A stretch of DNA of 64,000 nt, taken from NCBI GenBank assembly GCA_944989445.1, contig CALYLW010000122.1, positions 124,001-188,000 on the forward strand, in the 5' to 3' direction. Made by a program: the position numbers and the translations under genes. This DNA is from Ampullaceana balthica. Its lineage: Eukaryota > Mollusca > Gastropoda > Lymnaeidae. Shown here piece by piece: positions 1-11,620 of the stretch (the first letter of the stretch is position 1; each line of letters opens with the position of its first letter). The notes beneath the pieces are model-generated. The model did no database searches, was not told the origin of the DNA, and saw nothing but the letters and a program-made list of their open reading frames with translations.

Positions 1-172
1 ATGCATGAGGCTGAACCTCACCTCCGCGGAATTAGAAAACATGACGTCATAGGTCAGGTTGTCAGGAGAGTCCAGCTGCCCACCGAGAACCTGGCGCGAA
101 GATTGGAGCACGAGAGAAATTAAAGGTCCGAATTTGGGACCGGCTGTACTCTTAGAGCCACTGAACGTTGCG

Positions 173-303
173 TCACTGATTTACGGACGTGCGACCTGGC
201 ATCACTAACTCACGGACGTGCGACCTGGCATCACTGACTCGGGGACGTGCGACCTGGCATCACTGACTCACGGACGTGCGACCTGGCATCACTGACTCGG
301 AGA
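173..303. repeat. Minisatellite, 29-bp unit, about 4.5 copies
   Basis: A 29-bp unit containing GGACGTGCGACCTGGCATCA is repeated head to tail with a few substitutions (ACTCAC versus ACTCGG). No coding sense is visible. It lies 1.5 kb upstream of the HES promoter. Confidence 0.85.
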
Positions 304-755
304 CAATAGATATGACGCCAAAATATCGAGAAATCTGTTATTGTGTTTTCTGCCCCATTACCTCAAAACAAATTGTGTTGTGGACGTGATTGGAAAGGCA
401 AAGACAGTAATGTCATTTAGTGACACCGAGGAAAATGTCATCGAACGAAAAAGACGAAAATATTAAATGACGCGTCATTTTTATCATAGATGACAGAGAC
501 AAATGTCATTGAATGTCATCGAGGCAAATGTCATAGAATGACACCGAGGCAAATATCATTGAAAGGAAAATGATTGAAAATGTCATTGAAAACAGAGACA
601 GGTGTCCTCGAACGCAACCGAGGCAAATGCCATTGTCGTCATTGAATGACACTAAGACAAATACCACTGATTGCGATCCAGGTGAATGCCATGGTATTTT
701 CTACGTAAGACCCTGTGTGAAGATTATGAACATCTATCCGTCTTTTTATTAACAC
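304..755. other. Spacer rich in TGTCAT motifs, no gene seen
   Basis: The stretch has many irregularly spaced TGTCAT / ATGACA words (for example around 410-560), suggesting a decayed tandem repeat. No exon with plausible splice sites or recognisable protein was found. Confidence 0.5.
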
Positions 756-1110
756 ATTTCTCAGAGCAATCAAGTCAAACTATCATTACATGACTAAAAG
801 CCATCAACTCAAGCGGTCAATACATGACTGACAGAGCAATCAAGTCAAACGGTCAATACATGACTGACGGAGCAATCAACTAAAGCGGTCAATACATGAC
901 TGACAGAGCAATCAAGTCAAACGGTCATTACATGACTGACAGAGCAATCAACTCAAGCGGTCAATACATGACTGACAGAGCAATCAAGTCAAACGGTCAT
1001 TACATGACTGACAGAGCAATCAAGTCAAACGGTCATTACATGACTGACAGAGCAATCAACTCAAACGGTCAATACATGACTGACAGAGAAATCAAGTTAA
1101 ACGATCAAAA
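756..1110. repeat. Minisatellite, 36-bp unit, about 9 copies
   Basis: The 36-bp unit starts ACATGACTGACAGAGCAATC and alternates between variants (AAGTCAAACGGTCATT versus AACTCAAGCGGTCAAT). Because 36 is a multiple of three, one frame stays open and reads as repeated MTDRAIKSNGHY. That is a by-product of the unit length, not evidence of a gene. Confidence 0.9.
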
Positions 1111-1728
1111 TTCAGTACAAATCGGATGTGCATTCCACAAAAAACAACCTTCTATTAAAAGACCGACGTATCCCACGCGACCATCCCCAGAACGTCAAGA
1201 GACCCACTTGTTCCCCGCTACACAAATAACAGTAATAGACTTGTCCGCTTCATCTCCGCGATCTATCATCACACAGGAGATGTATCAACCACGGCCACGC
1301 TGTACGTAGTTACGGAGTCGCCGCCCGTTGTTGGCGTGTCAATGTATATCCTTCTATTGTCGCTGTACCAACGGTCCGCCCTGTTTGAGGGGGGGTGGGG
1401 GGTGAATCGTGGCGTGTGTGGGGGTGGGGGTCAGATGGGTTGCAACGAAAGGACCAACTTTCTTTTCACTCGGGGGCCGCCGGCTGGCCTCGGATCTCTT
1501 CAACCACTCGCACGAGAGGTCCGAGAATGCGTCCGCCTCGAGGCTGACTCGAGACAAGAACGGGACTGTCAGGTAGTCGGGAGTGGGGCGAGAGAGAGAG
1601 GGAGGGAAGTGGGGGGCTGCGACACGTGCGCATATTTACACCGCTACTGCCCCTAAAATCTTGATTAGCATTCCATTACGAGGCTCTCGTTGCAACTATA
1701 AAAAAAAAGGGACCATCTGTCGCGCGGA
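1111..1728. other. Upstream region of the HES gene
   Basis: This part becomes GC-richer towards the gene, with G-rich runs at 1388-1440 and 1590-1620 and a CACGTG E-box near 1624. It is probably distal promoter. No exon was recognised; the open frames here are overlapping and look random. Confidence 0.4.
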
Positions 1729-1784
1729 CCAATCGCGGCGCGCGGTTCGCATGCCGATAGAAAGGGGGGGACGGCTCTCATTGG
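1729..1784. promoter_or_regulatory. Inverted pair of CCAAT boxes
   Basis: CCAAT lies at 1729-1733 and its reverse complement ATTGG at 1780-1784, both in GC-rich context about 180-230 bp upstream of a TATA-like element. CCAAT boxes bind NF-Y in animal promoters. That this pair is used is inferred from position only. Confidence 0.5.
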
Positions 1785-1805
1785 TCCGCGGCGTCTGGCC
1801 CGGAC

Positions 1806-1837
1806 CGTGGGAACGGGTCGAAAGATAACTTCACACA
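1806..1837. promoter_or_regulatory. Su(H) paired site (SPS) for Notch/CSL
   Basis: CGTGGGAA at 1806-1813 and TTCACACA at 1830-1837 (reverse complement TGTGTGAA) both fit the CSL/Su(H) consensus YGTGDGAA. They face each other head to head with exactly 16 bp between them (1814-1829). This orientation and spacing define the SPS of vertebrate HES1 and insect E(spl) promoters, where two Notch-intracellular-domain/CSL/Mastermind complexes dimerise. It sits about 125 bp upstream of the TATA-like box of a HES gene, where such a site is expected. Confidence 0.8.
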
Positions 1838-1960
1838 TACCGAGACTCGTGTGGTTTTAGCCAGGGGATTGTTATGGGTCTATGAAAAGCGAGGCGAGGA
1901 GAGAGAGAAGGGAGTGGGGTACCGGGGTAGGGGTGTGATTAACAGTGCACCATCAAAGGT

Positions 1961-1970
1961 TATAATATAG
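1961..1970 (+). promoter_or_regulatory. TATA-like box of the HES gene
   Basis: TATAATATAG in GC-rich surroundings lies 251 bp before the HES start codon. Transcription would begin around 1990-2000. The call rests on the motif plus its position between the SPS and the first coding exon. Confidence 0.5.
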
Positions 1971-2055
1971 CGGGAGGGGGGGTGAGGCACGGATTCAGTT
2001 ATAGACGGGGCCCTCGCCAAGGAAGCTCCAGTGCGGGTAGAGAAGGTGCGCGGAG

Positions 2056-2070
2056 CACGAGTAGCACGAG
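2056..2070 (+). promoter_or_regulatory. Two N-box-like motifs (CACGAG)
   Basis: CACGAG occurs at 2056-2061 and 2065-2070, just downstream of the inferred transcription start. CACNAG is the N-box bound by HES proteins, which commonly repress their own promoters. Autorepression here is an inference. Confidence 0.4.
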
Positions 2071-2151
2071 TCAGTGTAAGTGTAGCGTAGTGCGTGTGCG
2101 GCGGTCGGGCAAGGAACACCATCACAACGTAAACAAACAACGCTTGAGTCA

Positions 2152-2199
<48 letters not shown>
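2152..2199 (+). repeat. (ACT)16 microsatellite in the HES 5' UTR
   Basis: Sixteen perfect ACT triplets end 21 bp before the HES start codon, inside the predicted 5' UTR. Such a tract is likely to be length-polymorphic. Confidence 0.9.
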
Positions 2200-2220
2200 G
2201 TTGGATTGTGATTGTGCAAC

Positions 2221-5200
2221 ATGGGCAGTCCCGTGGTGGCGGCTTCACCCAGGAAAAGTCCATCCACTGGCCGAAGGGTAAGTCCATCAGTTGGTTAGTT
2301 CATGATGTTGTCAATAAACCGACCACGGTGTCAGTGACAAACGTCACACAGTTTTCAAAAATTCAATTGTTTACCAATTTTTATTTTTTTAAAACCGAGT
2401 CCGAGTTATCAAATGTAATAAGATTATGGCGAATCGTTCTAAACACTGCCGCCTAATTTATTTCAACTGAATGCTAGTATTTATTATTATTTTTAAAATA
2501 AAGATTATAAGTATTATTTTATTTTTATGATCCGAATGTTGAAACCAAGAAATTGCAGTTTTGTGTAGGCAATTATGATATGTCTTTGTTAACTAAGGTT
2601 TGAAAGATTCGTTGGTCAAAGTATTTTTATAGGTAGGCCTTATAAATCAAATCTTTTTCCGTGTGTAATATTTTTAACGGTTGACAAGTTTCCGTTAAGC
2701 TATAGACACGTTCATTTTGTCAATAAATTATTTCATTGCGCTTATTTCTGGGACAGTCAAGTAAAAGTCAAACACGCGCCACGGACGCAGACACACACAC
2801 CTTTACCACACACACACCTGTACCACACACACACCTGTACCACACACACTCACACACAGTGAACCAGTATTTTAGGCAATCTGCTCTCATTTACCAAAAC
2901 CAAGGTCAAGGTCGTTACCTTCTGCTTGTGTTGTTGTGGAGCTCCGTTAAAAGGCTGACTTGCTTGACTGGCGACAGCGTTGGCGATAAACGCCGGGGGA
3001 CGGGGGCTGCGTTCAGGCTAACGGCTATCTATACGCAGGGCGGCTTGACCAGGAGTAGATGTCAGACTTCAGACAGATACCACCACGGCTACGAGTCAAT
3101 GTCTTTGTCAACACGCCTTCAACCTTTGAATTTAAAAAAATAAAAATATAAAAAATCTTATGCTTATGCCTATGCGTGGTCACTTTTTAAACATGAATGG
3201 CCCTTAAAATATTTTCAAATGTTAATTTTAAAACAAATGTGTTTATAATGCCAGGCCCCTGCCCTCTGCTAAGTGCCCGTGCTCTGGAGTATGACTATAG
3301 AAAGAAAAAAAAACTTTCTCTATTCCAAACTTGTTTATTTTATTATTTCGGAAAACCGTTTTGTCCTTTCGTGGTATGTTTTTAAAATATATAATATTAT
3401 TTTTTTTTGTTTTGTTTGCTATCAACAGACCAATAAACCACTGGTAGAGAAGAAAAGAAGGGCCAGGATTAATGGATGCCTCGGACAATTGAAGTCCTTG
3501 ATACTCAGTGCAATGCAAACAGAGGTAATAACTTTAAGAAGACTAAGATTCAACAAATTATTTCCATTTACAACTATGAGATTATTTAAATTGAAAAAGA
3601 CACACAAAAAAACAGAAGTGAGTTCATAAAAATTAAAGCTAACAATTCTTGAGAAATATACATTTGATGAAGATATATGACAATATTTTAAAAATTAAAT
3701 AACAAATCATTAATAAAGGCATTATTTTTTTAAAAAATTTTTTAAACTGCTCTACACACATTTAAGTTATAAACCGCTTTAAAAAACTCAAATAAAACAT
3801 TGACGATTATCAAAGCAATTATTGAAGCTTATTTGAATTTTGTTTCGTTCGTGTTAGGAGCTCAAGTTTTTAAACTTTTAACGCGAAAGTTTTCAGAGCA
3901 AATTATTGAAACTTATTTGATTTTGTTTCGTTCCTCCAGGGAGCACAAGTTTCCAGGCTCGAGAAAGCCGACATTCTGGAAATGACCGTTAAATACCTGA
4001 GACACGTGCAGCTGCAGCAGACGGCACCGGAGCCGGAGGTGACGGCCAAGTTCAGCGCCGGCTACACCGAGTGTGCTCGGAGGTCATCCGGTACATCGAC
4101 ACGGTCAAGTGCATCACGCCGGACGTCAGGTCCAGGCTCGAGAACCACCTCGTGGAGCGGCTCAGGGGCTCCTCCGTGACCTTGACCCCTGCCGCCCCGG
4201 CATCCGCGGCGCCCCACCCGACCCAAGCGCACCAGCCGAAGACGGAGGTCTCCCCTCCGGCGGTGGTCAGCGCAGACTCGGACATGGACCAGACGATGAG
4301 CAGACACTATCAGACGGCGGTGTGAGCTCGCCAACATGGCCGCATCCGTTGCCCTGCAGTCCACCGGCAGGTCCAGCTTGACCAGCATCAGACAGACCTC
4401 GCAGGCATCGGCATCACTGCCTGAAACTACAACATCATCAGCATCGCAGCGACTCGAATTGACCAGCGGTCACTTTGCGCAGCAGTCGGCTCACATGGAA
4501 TCGGCCCAACACATGACGTTCACAGGCCGCACGAGGCCACGCGTTGTTTCAACAGGTCTCAGAGCATGTCGCCTCGGCTCTCCGGGCGGAGGATCAAGAT
4601 GTGAGAACCCCTGCGGGACAGTTTACTACCACAGCGTGGACGAGAGGTTACGTCACAACGGGAGCGAACCGCCATGCACGTGACGCAATCTTCCGCGCCT
4701 CTGCTGGCTGCGCCCAAGCAAGAAATTTTCTACACCGGAAATGACGCGAACAACAACAACAGCCGATTGCAATTAGATTACAGGCACTTGATCAAATCAG
4801 AGACTGATTACCTTTCCAACTTCCAGCGCCCTCTACACATCCACATCCCTGATTCCCCACACCCCTCCCCTCTACGCCCCCACCACCACTTCACCTGCAT
4901 CAAACAGGGTTCCAGGCACAACCTTCTCAAAGGGGGGCAGTCGGCGCGCCATCGCCATCCGAGACCAGCATGGATGATGGGCCCCCGACCATCCTCTATG
5001 GATACAATGGACCCCAGATGGCAAGCCCCTATCACAAGATGGAAACCTTATCGCCTTGTTCGCCGAAAACCTCGGAAACGAAGTCAGGGTCGGATGCGGT
5101 AACATTGAGTCACGGAGACATTTGATCCGGCCGAGCCCCGTGCCTCGAGTACTTTTCCACGACACCTTGCGCGCGAGCGGCTCACGTGGTGGCCATCACA

Positions 5201-5978
5201 TCCCGCACGTGCAACACCCGCGGTACCCCACCTTTCACCCCGACCCTCACTCGGGAGCAGCCCTACCCCTGCCAGACTGGAAATCCTGACGGGGACGAAG
5301 TGCATTACAACGCAGCCGAACTGCGGCAACCGAGCGTGGTAAACGCAATGCCCCACTGCTACATGCCAGAGCTCGTCCATACAATACCACACCGGCTCCT
5401 CGCGTCCCCTGTCCGGCCGGTGAATGTTCAAATTACTCAGATCAGTACACAAGACAGTTAAACATCAGCGGTCATACCGGGAACAGAAGGAGCGAGACAC
5501 CTACTACCCCCCTGGCCCTGCCCAGCAGTACAATTGCGGCCATCAATCACTTGTTAGTCAAGACCCTCGGGGCGCGCACAACCGCCTGCCAAATCCGTGG
5601 ACAATGGACAGCATGCGCTGAATGGACCCGCGACACGTCACCACCCGAGTGTCCCACTCCCGCCAAAAGGACACCTCTTTGTCCCCTCCGACCTTGAAGA
5701 GGCGGATCCTGTGCGCACTGGGGCCAGGGGGCGAGTGGACGCCCCGAAATCGGAGGAACGCTCCGATCTTCTCAGCGGCAGAGAGCGCCTACAATGCGTC
5801 TCAGACAACGGACAGAACAAACCCCGACGCCGCGCGGACTTGCAGCAGCGCGAGACCCGGACAACCTTGTTGCCGGGACGGTGGGGGTTTCCTGGTGCCA
5901 GCGGCGGGGGGCTACGCGCTGTGCAGGGCGGTCTCCTCGCATTCAGGGGCGGACGAGAACCTGTGGCGCCCGTGGTGA
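2221..5978 (+). CDS. HES / hairy-Enhancer-of-split bHLH-Orange repressor (frameshifted last exon)
   Basis: A Notch-target transcriptional repressor of the nucleus. Exon 1 is 2221-2277 ([19 protein letters not shown]), exon 2 is 3429-3524 and exon 3 runs from 3940 to the stop; all junctions are GT..AG, phase 0. Exon 2 encodes the basic region and helix 1 ([13 protein letters not shown], with the HES-type proline). Exon 3 opens with loop/helix 2 ([18 protein letters not shown]) followed by an Orange domain (FSAGYTEC ... [20 protein letters not shown]). The protein ends in WRPW at about 5964-5975, the Groucho/TLE-binding tetrapeptide. The Orange domain changes frame at about 4073-4078 as if one base were missing, and the region from 4320 to 5700 needs several more frame changes. 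The bHLH exons are intact. Consensus errors are the simplest explanation; a recent pseudogene is the alternative. The exact HES subtype is not resolved. Confidence 0.85.
2278..3428 (+). other. HES intron 1
   Basis: Begins GTAAGT and ends ATCAACAG. AT-rich, with a CA-rich stretch at 2795-2860 (ACACACACCTGTACC repeats). No other gene is seen inside. Confidence 0.8.
3525..3939 (+). other. HES intron 2
   Basis: Begins GTAATA and ends TTCCTCCAG. AT-rich. Two similar segments (around 3815-3850 and 3895-3930, both with ATTGAAACTTATTTGA-like text) look like a local duplication just before the acceptor. Confidence 0.75.
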
Positions 5979-6097
5979 CCAACTTTGATGGATTGACTTA
6001 ATCACTTATCACTAAGTTTTCACGAACGTAACAGTATATTGCTGAATGTGTTGTGATAGTGAGAGGCTTTGTGGATAAAGGCATACTTGACCTTGAC

Positions 6098-6103
6098 AAT
6101 AAA
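6098..6103 (+). terminator. HES polyadenylation signal
   Basis: AATAAA lies 120 bp after the WRPW stop codon, in sequence that turns AT-rich after the GC-rich coding exon. It is the first canonical signal downstream of the stop. Confidence 0.65.
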
Positions 6104-8995
6104 GTTTTATAACTATAATCTCTAATAAAAAATGTGGGAGGGGTGGGGTAGAGCTAAAATGTGATGTCTATTCTTACAATAGAATTTGTATCCTTACTTG
6201 TTACTTGTATATAAATTATAAAAGTAATCATCATTTTTGTGTGTGTTCAGTGGCGTAAGCATAATTGCCATTCGATAACCAGTGTGCAATGTCTTGACAT
6301 TTGTTTACTTTTATAACATGCCTCTCCCAAATGATTATCTTTTCATCTCTCACTCTCTAGCTCTTACCTCTCCCCAAATGATTATCTTTTCATCTCTCAC
6401 TCTCTCTCTCTAGCTCTTACCTCTCCCAAATGATTATCTTTTCATCTCTCACTCTCTCTCTCTAGCTCTTACCTCTCCCAAATGATTATCTTTTCATCTC
6501 TCACTCTCTCTCTCTAGCTCTTACCTCTCCCCAGTCCCGAAAACATCATCCCTCTACTTATCTCCTCATTTTTTAAAAAAAGTCTCTCCCCACCGCTCTT
6601 GGCTTTTCACCCTGTCTTCCATCTTCTCCACCAATTTCGTTGTCTTCCCTCCCCACCTCCCCCTCTCTCTCTTTCTCTCGAAGGTCAAGGAGGTTACGAC
6701 CACCTGGACACCACATTTAATCATACCATAAGTAAGTGGTGCTGTACTGAAATTGTGTGTTGTAGTTGTATTGATATCATACTAGTGTACACAGAAATGA
6801 TGTGAATGTTAGCCTGTTGGATCTCATGCAACTTCTCATATATAGTATGTCTGTATAGTCTCCAAATACTATTTCGTGTTAACAAAAGACGGACTTTTTT
6901 TCTATAAACAATACAGTGATGTAAATAATGTAAAGTAAATATGTGTACCGGTACCAACAATAGCGACGTGTCACAGACAAGGACATTTGTATAAATACAG
7001 ACTATTGCATATTATGAATACAGATAAATACATACAAAATAGGCCATTGAGTCCTTACACCATATTATGAATAAAAATAAATACACACAGAATAGTTCAT
7101 CACACCAATTATGAATACAGATTAATACATAGAAAACTAGTCATTACACACATGAATGCATACAAATTCATACAAACAGGTCATTACACGCATTATATAA
7201 TACACATTACAATAACAATATGCCTGTCAATAAATGCAGGCGATTATGTTTTGAAAGACAACACCATCATGTTGATGTTATTACTGTTGCCCTGATGCAT
7301 AAAAAGGATTCTGTCCAAGTTAACATTGTTACATTTTATTATATCTGTTGTGGTAGTGATCTTACTGCTGAACAACTAAGTTTCTCACATTTTTTAATTA
7401 TTTTTTTACCAATTATGTTTGATAATGAAACATGGGACCAACTGACATTGTACTGTTATATATTTTGACAAGTGCTTGTTGTGGGTTATAACACTTAACT
7501 ATACTGCGATATTGTCATTGATTTTATTTCTCTATTACAGTTGTTGTAAAGAATACACAGTATACACTGTTGATTTTAACAGAACGGTTAGAGGTGGGTA
7601 GGGTGTGGAAAAGCCTATCCCACCTGCAATCAAAAACCCTATTGTTGATGCCATTTTGTGTCTGATTTGTTCATAAGAAATTTTATTTGTATGCATGAAT
7701 ATTGAATTGACACAGATTTTTAAAAATGCAATACAGAGATTTTTCAAAGATCTAATAGGTTGTTTTGTTGATCATTTCTTGTTTTCTTTTTTAAATCGTG
7801 AACTGAAGTTTCTGTGATACTAATACATTTCCAAGAGCACCATATAGATACTATCCTAGTAACGCCACTAATTATACAACAAGCACCATCCATGTGGTAC
7901 CACTATAACCTTATTCACGTAGCCCAGCTATATGAGAGGAGAGTTAGTTACCGCTTTGTGTAATGGTAATAGAAATATGATATTGCATTGCATTAACTAT
8001 TTACATTTAACATTGTGTAGGGCCCTTCTTACTTTAGAATATTGGACCACGAGGTTACACACAACTCCATAGGAGTCCGATGTAGTAATATATGGCTCTG
8101 TGCACATGCGTCTGCGGGACCCACATAAGTCTGAGTTTCCAAATATGTCTATAGGGCCATTGGCCATTTGCATACTATTGATATATGGCCTTAGTGGGTT
8201 TCCATATTCATATGTCCATCGGGTCTCAAAAAACATGTGTCTATGAGTCATCACGTGCGTATAGTAACTAGGATCCCTGGTTTAGCTGTCTTCTACTATT
8301 TCACGACTGTCTAGCTCAGGGTGGAGCGTGTTTGTCAGTGAGGGTTGTCTTCTAAAAACACGTAACACTTAGCATAAAGCGTGTCTACGTGTATAACCTA
8401 ATTTAAGAAGTGTACTTCTCGGAACAGCTTTGTGAATAACAAATGCTCCAAATTCTCGTCTATGGAAACAGTTGAAAACACAGGGAAAAGTAAAAAAAGT
8501 TTTAGAACTTTAAGTTAAATTATATAAAATATATCTTTTGAAAACCATTAAATTGGATTTTAAAATTTCAGTTAGGGTAATAATTCACGGCAATATTTGT
8601 CAATTACCACATATAGTTAAGCTATGTGATAATCAGTGATATACTACTATACTATACATCTATATTTAGTTAAACGATAAATCAGAAAAAAAGGTAAAAT
8701 TAGTGTTTGAGAATTGTCTTGAAAATGAGTTAATAAATATTGATGATTTATATATTTAAACTGTAGAACGATAAAGGAACTACAAATAAAAAATGCAAAC
8801 TAGCAAATGTGATAAGTTTATCTTAAAAAATTATTTTATTCATTCACTTCCATAAAAATTAATTCCTAAAAGGGAAATCACTGATGGATATCTTTCAAGA
8901 CAATAAAATTACACAATTACCTATCTTTTACTTTTACTAGGATATTACAATTACCAGTATGAAGTCCTCCATTTTCAATATAGAACTAATGACGT
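6104..8995. other. Intergenic AT-rich region with decayed repeats
   Basis: No gene recognised. A hAT-like end (CAGTGGCGTAAGC) near 6248 has no partner. A degenerate repeat built on ATTATGAATACA/AATACATACA spans about 6990-7200. A short open stretch at 6684-6729 is followed by GTAAGT but has no recognisable protein match. The 8000-8280 part has many ATATGGCC-like words. Confidence 0.5.
6321..6536. repeat. Minisatellite, about 52-54-bp unit, 4 copies
   Basis: CTCTCCCAAATGATTATCTT followed by a CT-rich run and AGCTCTTAC recurs four times. Copies differ mainly in the length of the CT dinucleotide run. Confidence 0.85.
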
Positions 8996-9255
8996 CTTGT
9001 CTTATCTATACAGAAGATTATTTGCGTCCTACATTTACTAGTACATATTGGCAAGTGACACTGCGTTCACAGGCCACGACTATGAGGGTTCCACGTTATT
9101 CCTGCCCTTTGTAACTTGTTTTCCTAACTAGTGTCAGGTACCCATTGTGGACTCAGGGCACCCTTGGCCCCAAGAACAAGTTCTGTTTTCCCGGAGTATT
9201 CAACCCGTGACCATCGGTTCGCCAGACGAGCGATGCATGCCACTCGACCGCCGTT
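8996..9255 (-). mobile_element. tRNA-derived SINE, copy A
   Basis: Read on the minus strand it starts with a tRNA-like head (GGTCGAGTGGC as A-box, GGTCACGGGTTGAATAC containing the B-box). A conserved body follows (ACTAGTTAGGAAAAC, then GGAACCCTCATAG, then GGCCTGTGAACGC). The tail AATAATCTTCTGTATAGATAAGACAAG-type sequence is shortened here and lacks part of the hairpin. The same order is seen at 14338, 54485 and 61030. Confidence 0.75.
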
Positions 9256-10583
9256 AAAAGATAATTATACATGTACTGTGACAAACGATCTTAAATGAAT
9301 TGCCAGCTGTTACTTCTTACTATTACATAAATATAAGTTTCTAAAATTCATTTTTAAACACCAACCTAAATTTAAATCTAGGTTGGCTTACATCCTCTTC
9401 TGATCTATAGAACTAAACTAGCACTATGGACACAGATAGCCTACAATGTATATCATATTATAGTATATTATGTTTGAGCATTTATTTATTTTTGTGCCAC
9501 CATATAATGCAAATATTTGTTTAATAAATAATTAGTTCTGAGTAGAAATGGGTTGAAGTACATCATATTAGTATACGAAGTATTAAGTAATTTGTGGAAA
9601 GTATTCAAGAAATTTCAAGTATAAAAGTGCATCACTTTAATAATTAAAAACTAGGTTGTGTTTACAACAAGGTATAGACCTCAAATGGAACATCTGTGTA
9701 CTTGTTTCAAAATAATTAATTTTAAATACCAATGACTATTTATATTTTGCACCGAATTTGTTTACATTAATATTAAGTAGTAATAGAACGTGAAATATAT
9801 AAATATAATAAAAATGACTGTTGGTGAATACAACTGGCTGAAGTAACATTTTACTAAGACGTATATTAATATTACATGTACTGTGTTAAATAATTCAAAT
9901 TTTCACTTGTTTTATACTATTTGGTTTCAAACAAAACAAAAAAATATTGCACATTTATAAACTTACATTTCAACTAATAAATACATCTTTCTTAATTTCA
10001 GATTAATTCTCAATTTCATAGAATAAAAACATTTCAATCACTTACATTATTGCCAGTTTTAAATAAAATTCTATAAATTCACTTACATTTATTGCTAGTT
10101 TTTTTAAAGAAAATTCTATCAAATTTAACTTACACTTATTGCTAGTCTTTAAAAGAAAATTCTATAAAATTCACTTACACTTAGTGCTAGTTTTTTAAAA
10201 GAAAATTATACATTTACAAGTCAACAAGTAATGGATACATCTTTTCTTTTTTTTTAAAAACAATTATATGATTTCTTTTTTTAAACATCCAGATGAATTT
10301 TTAATATAATTTTATTTGATTTAAATACTTTAATAATAAAGTAAACCATCAATTATTAAAATTAATTGTTTAAAAATCCTTGCTTTTTAAACCTAAGTAA
10401 TTGAGTACTTATTGAGGGTTCTCTAATTCATTTTTATAACTTATTTTAAATTAGCAGGTGTGTTAGTTTTGGAAGTGAGAATCTTAAGGAAGTTATTGCA
10501 AGCGTAACCTAGGACCTCACAGACCCAGGGGATTAAAATTTATACAGCATATATATAAAAACTATTTTAAAATGTATACTTCC
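9256..10583. other. AT-rich intergenic sequence with a decayed tandem repeat
   Basis: Very AT-rich with no gene found. Between about 10015 and 10215 a roughly 60-bp unit containing CACTTACATTTATTGCTAG recurs about four times with substitutions. Confidence 0.55.
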
Positions 10584-11270
10584 CAGAGGCGTAACTAGGT
10601 TTTTGGCGCCATTGGCTAATTTATTTTTGGCGCCCTTGATAAATTGACATGTTTCAGCTTTGCGATTTTTTCATTATGTTAGAAAAAATAATTGAATTTC
10701 TCTTATTTTATTTATGACAATAATTCTGTAGTCTGACAGTGACAGTCATACAACGTGAATATAAAAAATGTATCAGACTGGAACAAAACTAATTTGCAGT
10801 TTATTATTTACTAAATAATACCAAATAAATTGGTGATTTTACAAATTTACAGTCTTTCTTTTAAAAAGAAAAATCTTACTCCCCCATCCCACTGTGGAGG
10901 GAGTAAAGTGGGGAAGGGAAGGTGTCTCCTCTCACGGGCTTGTGCCAGCATGTCAAAGCAAGTTGGCTTCCTTTCATATGAAACATAGACACCGCATCTC
11001 TTTCCTGTTAAGCCTACTAGCCGGTATGGCTGTTCCCCCCAACCTCTCAATATCTACATTGTCCTAGATTAATCGGCACCTATTACCCCATTTTCCTTAA
11101 CTCAAAAGCTCCGTAAGTGGAATTTTTGTTTCGAGTCCTTTGAAGTTCGACTTAGAGAGGTCCGACTGTATTTATTTAAATAAAAATTTAAAAATTAGAT
11201 ATTTAGTGGCGCCCTTTTGAGCTGGCGCCCTTGGCAACTGCCCCGATGCCAACCCGTTGTTACACCACTG
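10584..11270. mobile_element. Non-autonomous hAT-type transposon, perfect 8-bp TSD
   Basis: The ends are CAGAGGCGTAACTAGG (left) and the reverse complement of CAGTGGTGTAACAACG (right). The 8-bp duplication ATACTTCC is present at 10576-10583 and 11271-11278. An 8-bp TSD with CAG-starting terminal repeats is diagnostic of the hAT superfamily. Subterminal GGCGCC(C) motifs recur near both ends. At 687 bp it has no transposase frame. Confidence 0.85.
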
Positions 11271-11278
11271 ATACTTCC

Positions 11279-11616
11279 AATATAATATAATCAATACACA
11301 AACAAACAAATTTTCATGACACCTGTTCTAAAGTTTTGCAATCTTAGCAAATTGATTTTTTTTATTACTCAATAAACTCTCAAACAACAACACAGGATTC
11401 CTATATCAGCTTGAATCACGATGGGACATTAAACTATTTCCTGCACTCTCAAGCATATGTTCCTGTACAAGAGGTCCAGGGCAGTGTCAATCTAAAAAAA
11501 TCAAATTACTGTACTATAATTATTTATGTATTTGAACCCACCACTACTTATGAATCGTTTCATTGAGTTTATTGATTACTATAAATATGGTGTCATCTTA
11601 ATCATACTTAAAACTT
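11279..11616. other. AT-rich spacer, no gene seen
   Basis: Unique-looking AT-rich sequence between two transposons; no exon or repeat recognised. Confidence 0.5.
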
Positions 11617-11620
11617 TTAA

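Noticed and set aside
896..1309. 137-codon ORF reading MTDRAIKSNGHY repeats
   Set aside because: A 36-bp tandem repeat keeps the frame open; the non-repeat end has no similarity to a known protein.
6684..6729. Possible small exon (GGYDHLDTTFNHTI then GTAAGT)
   Set aside because: One plausible donor and a CT-rich tract before it, but no recognisable family and no neighbouring exons.
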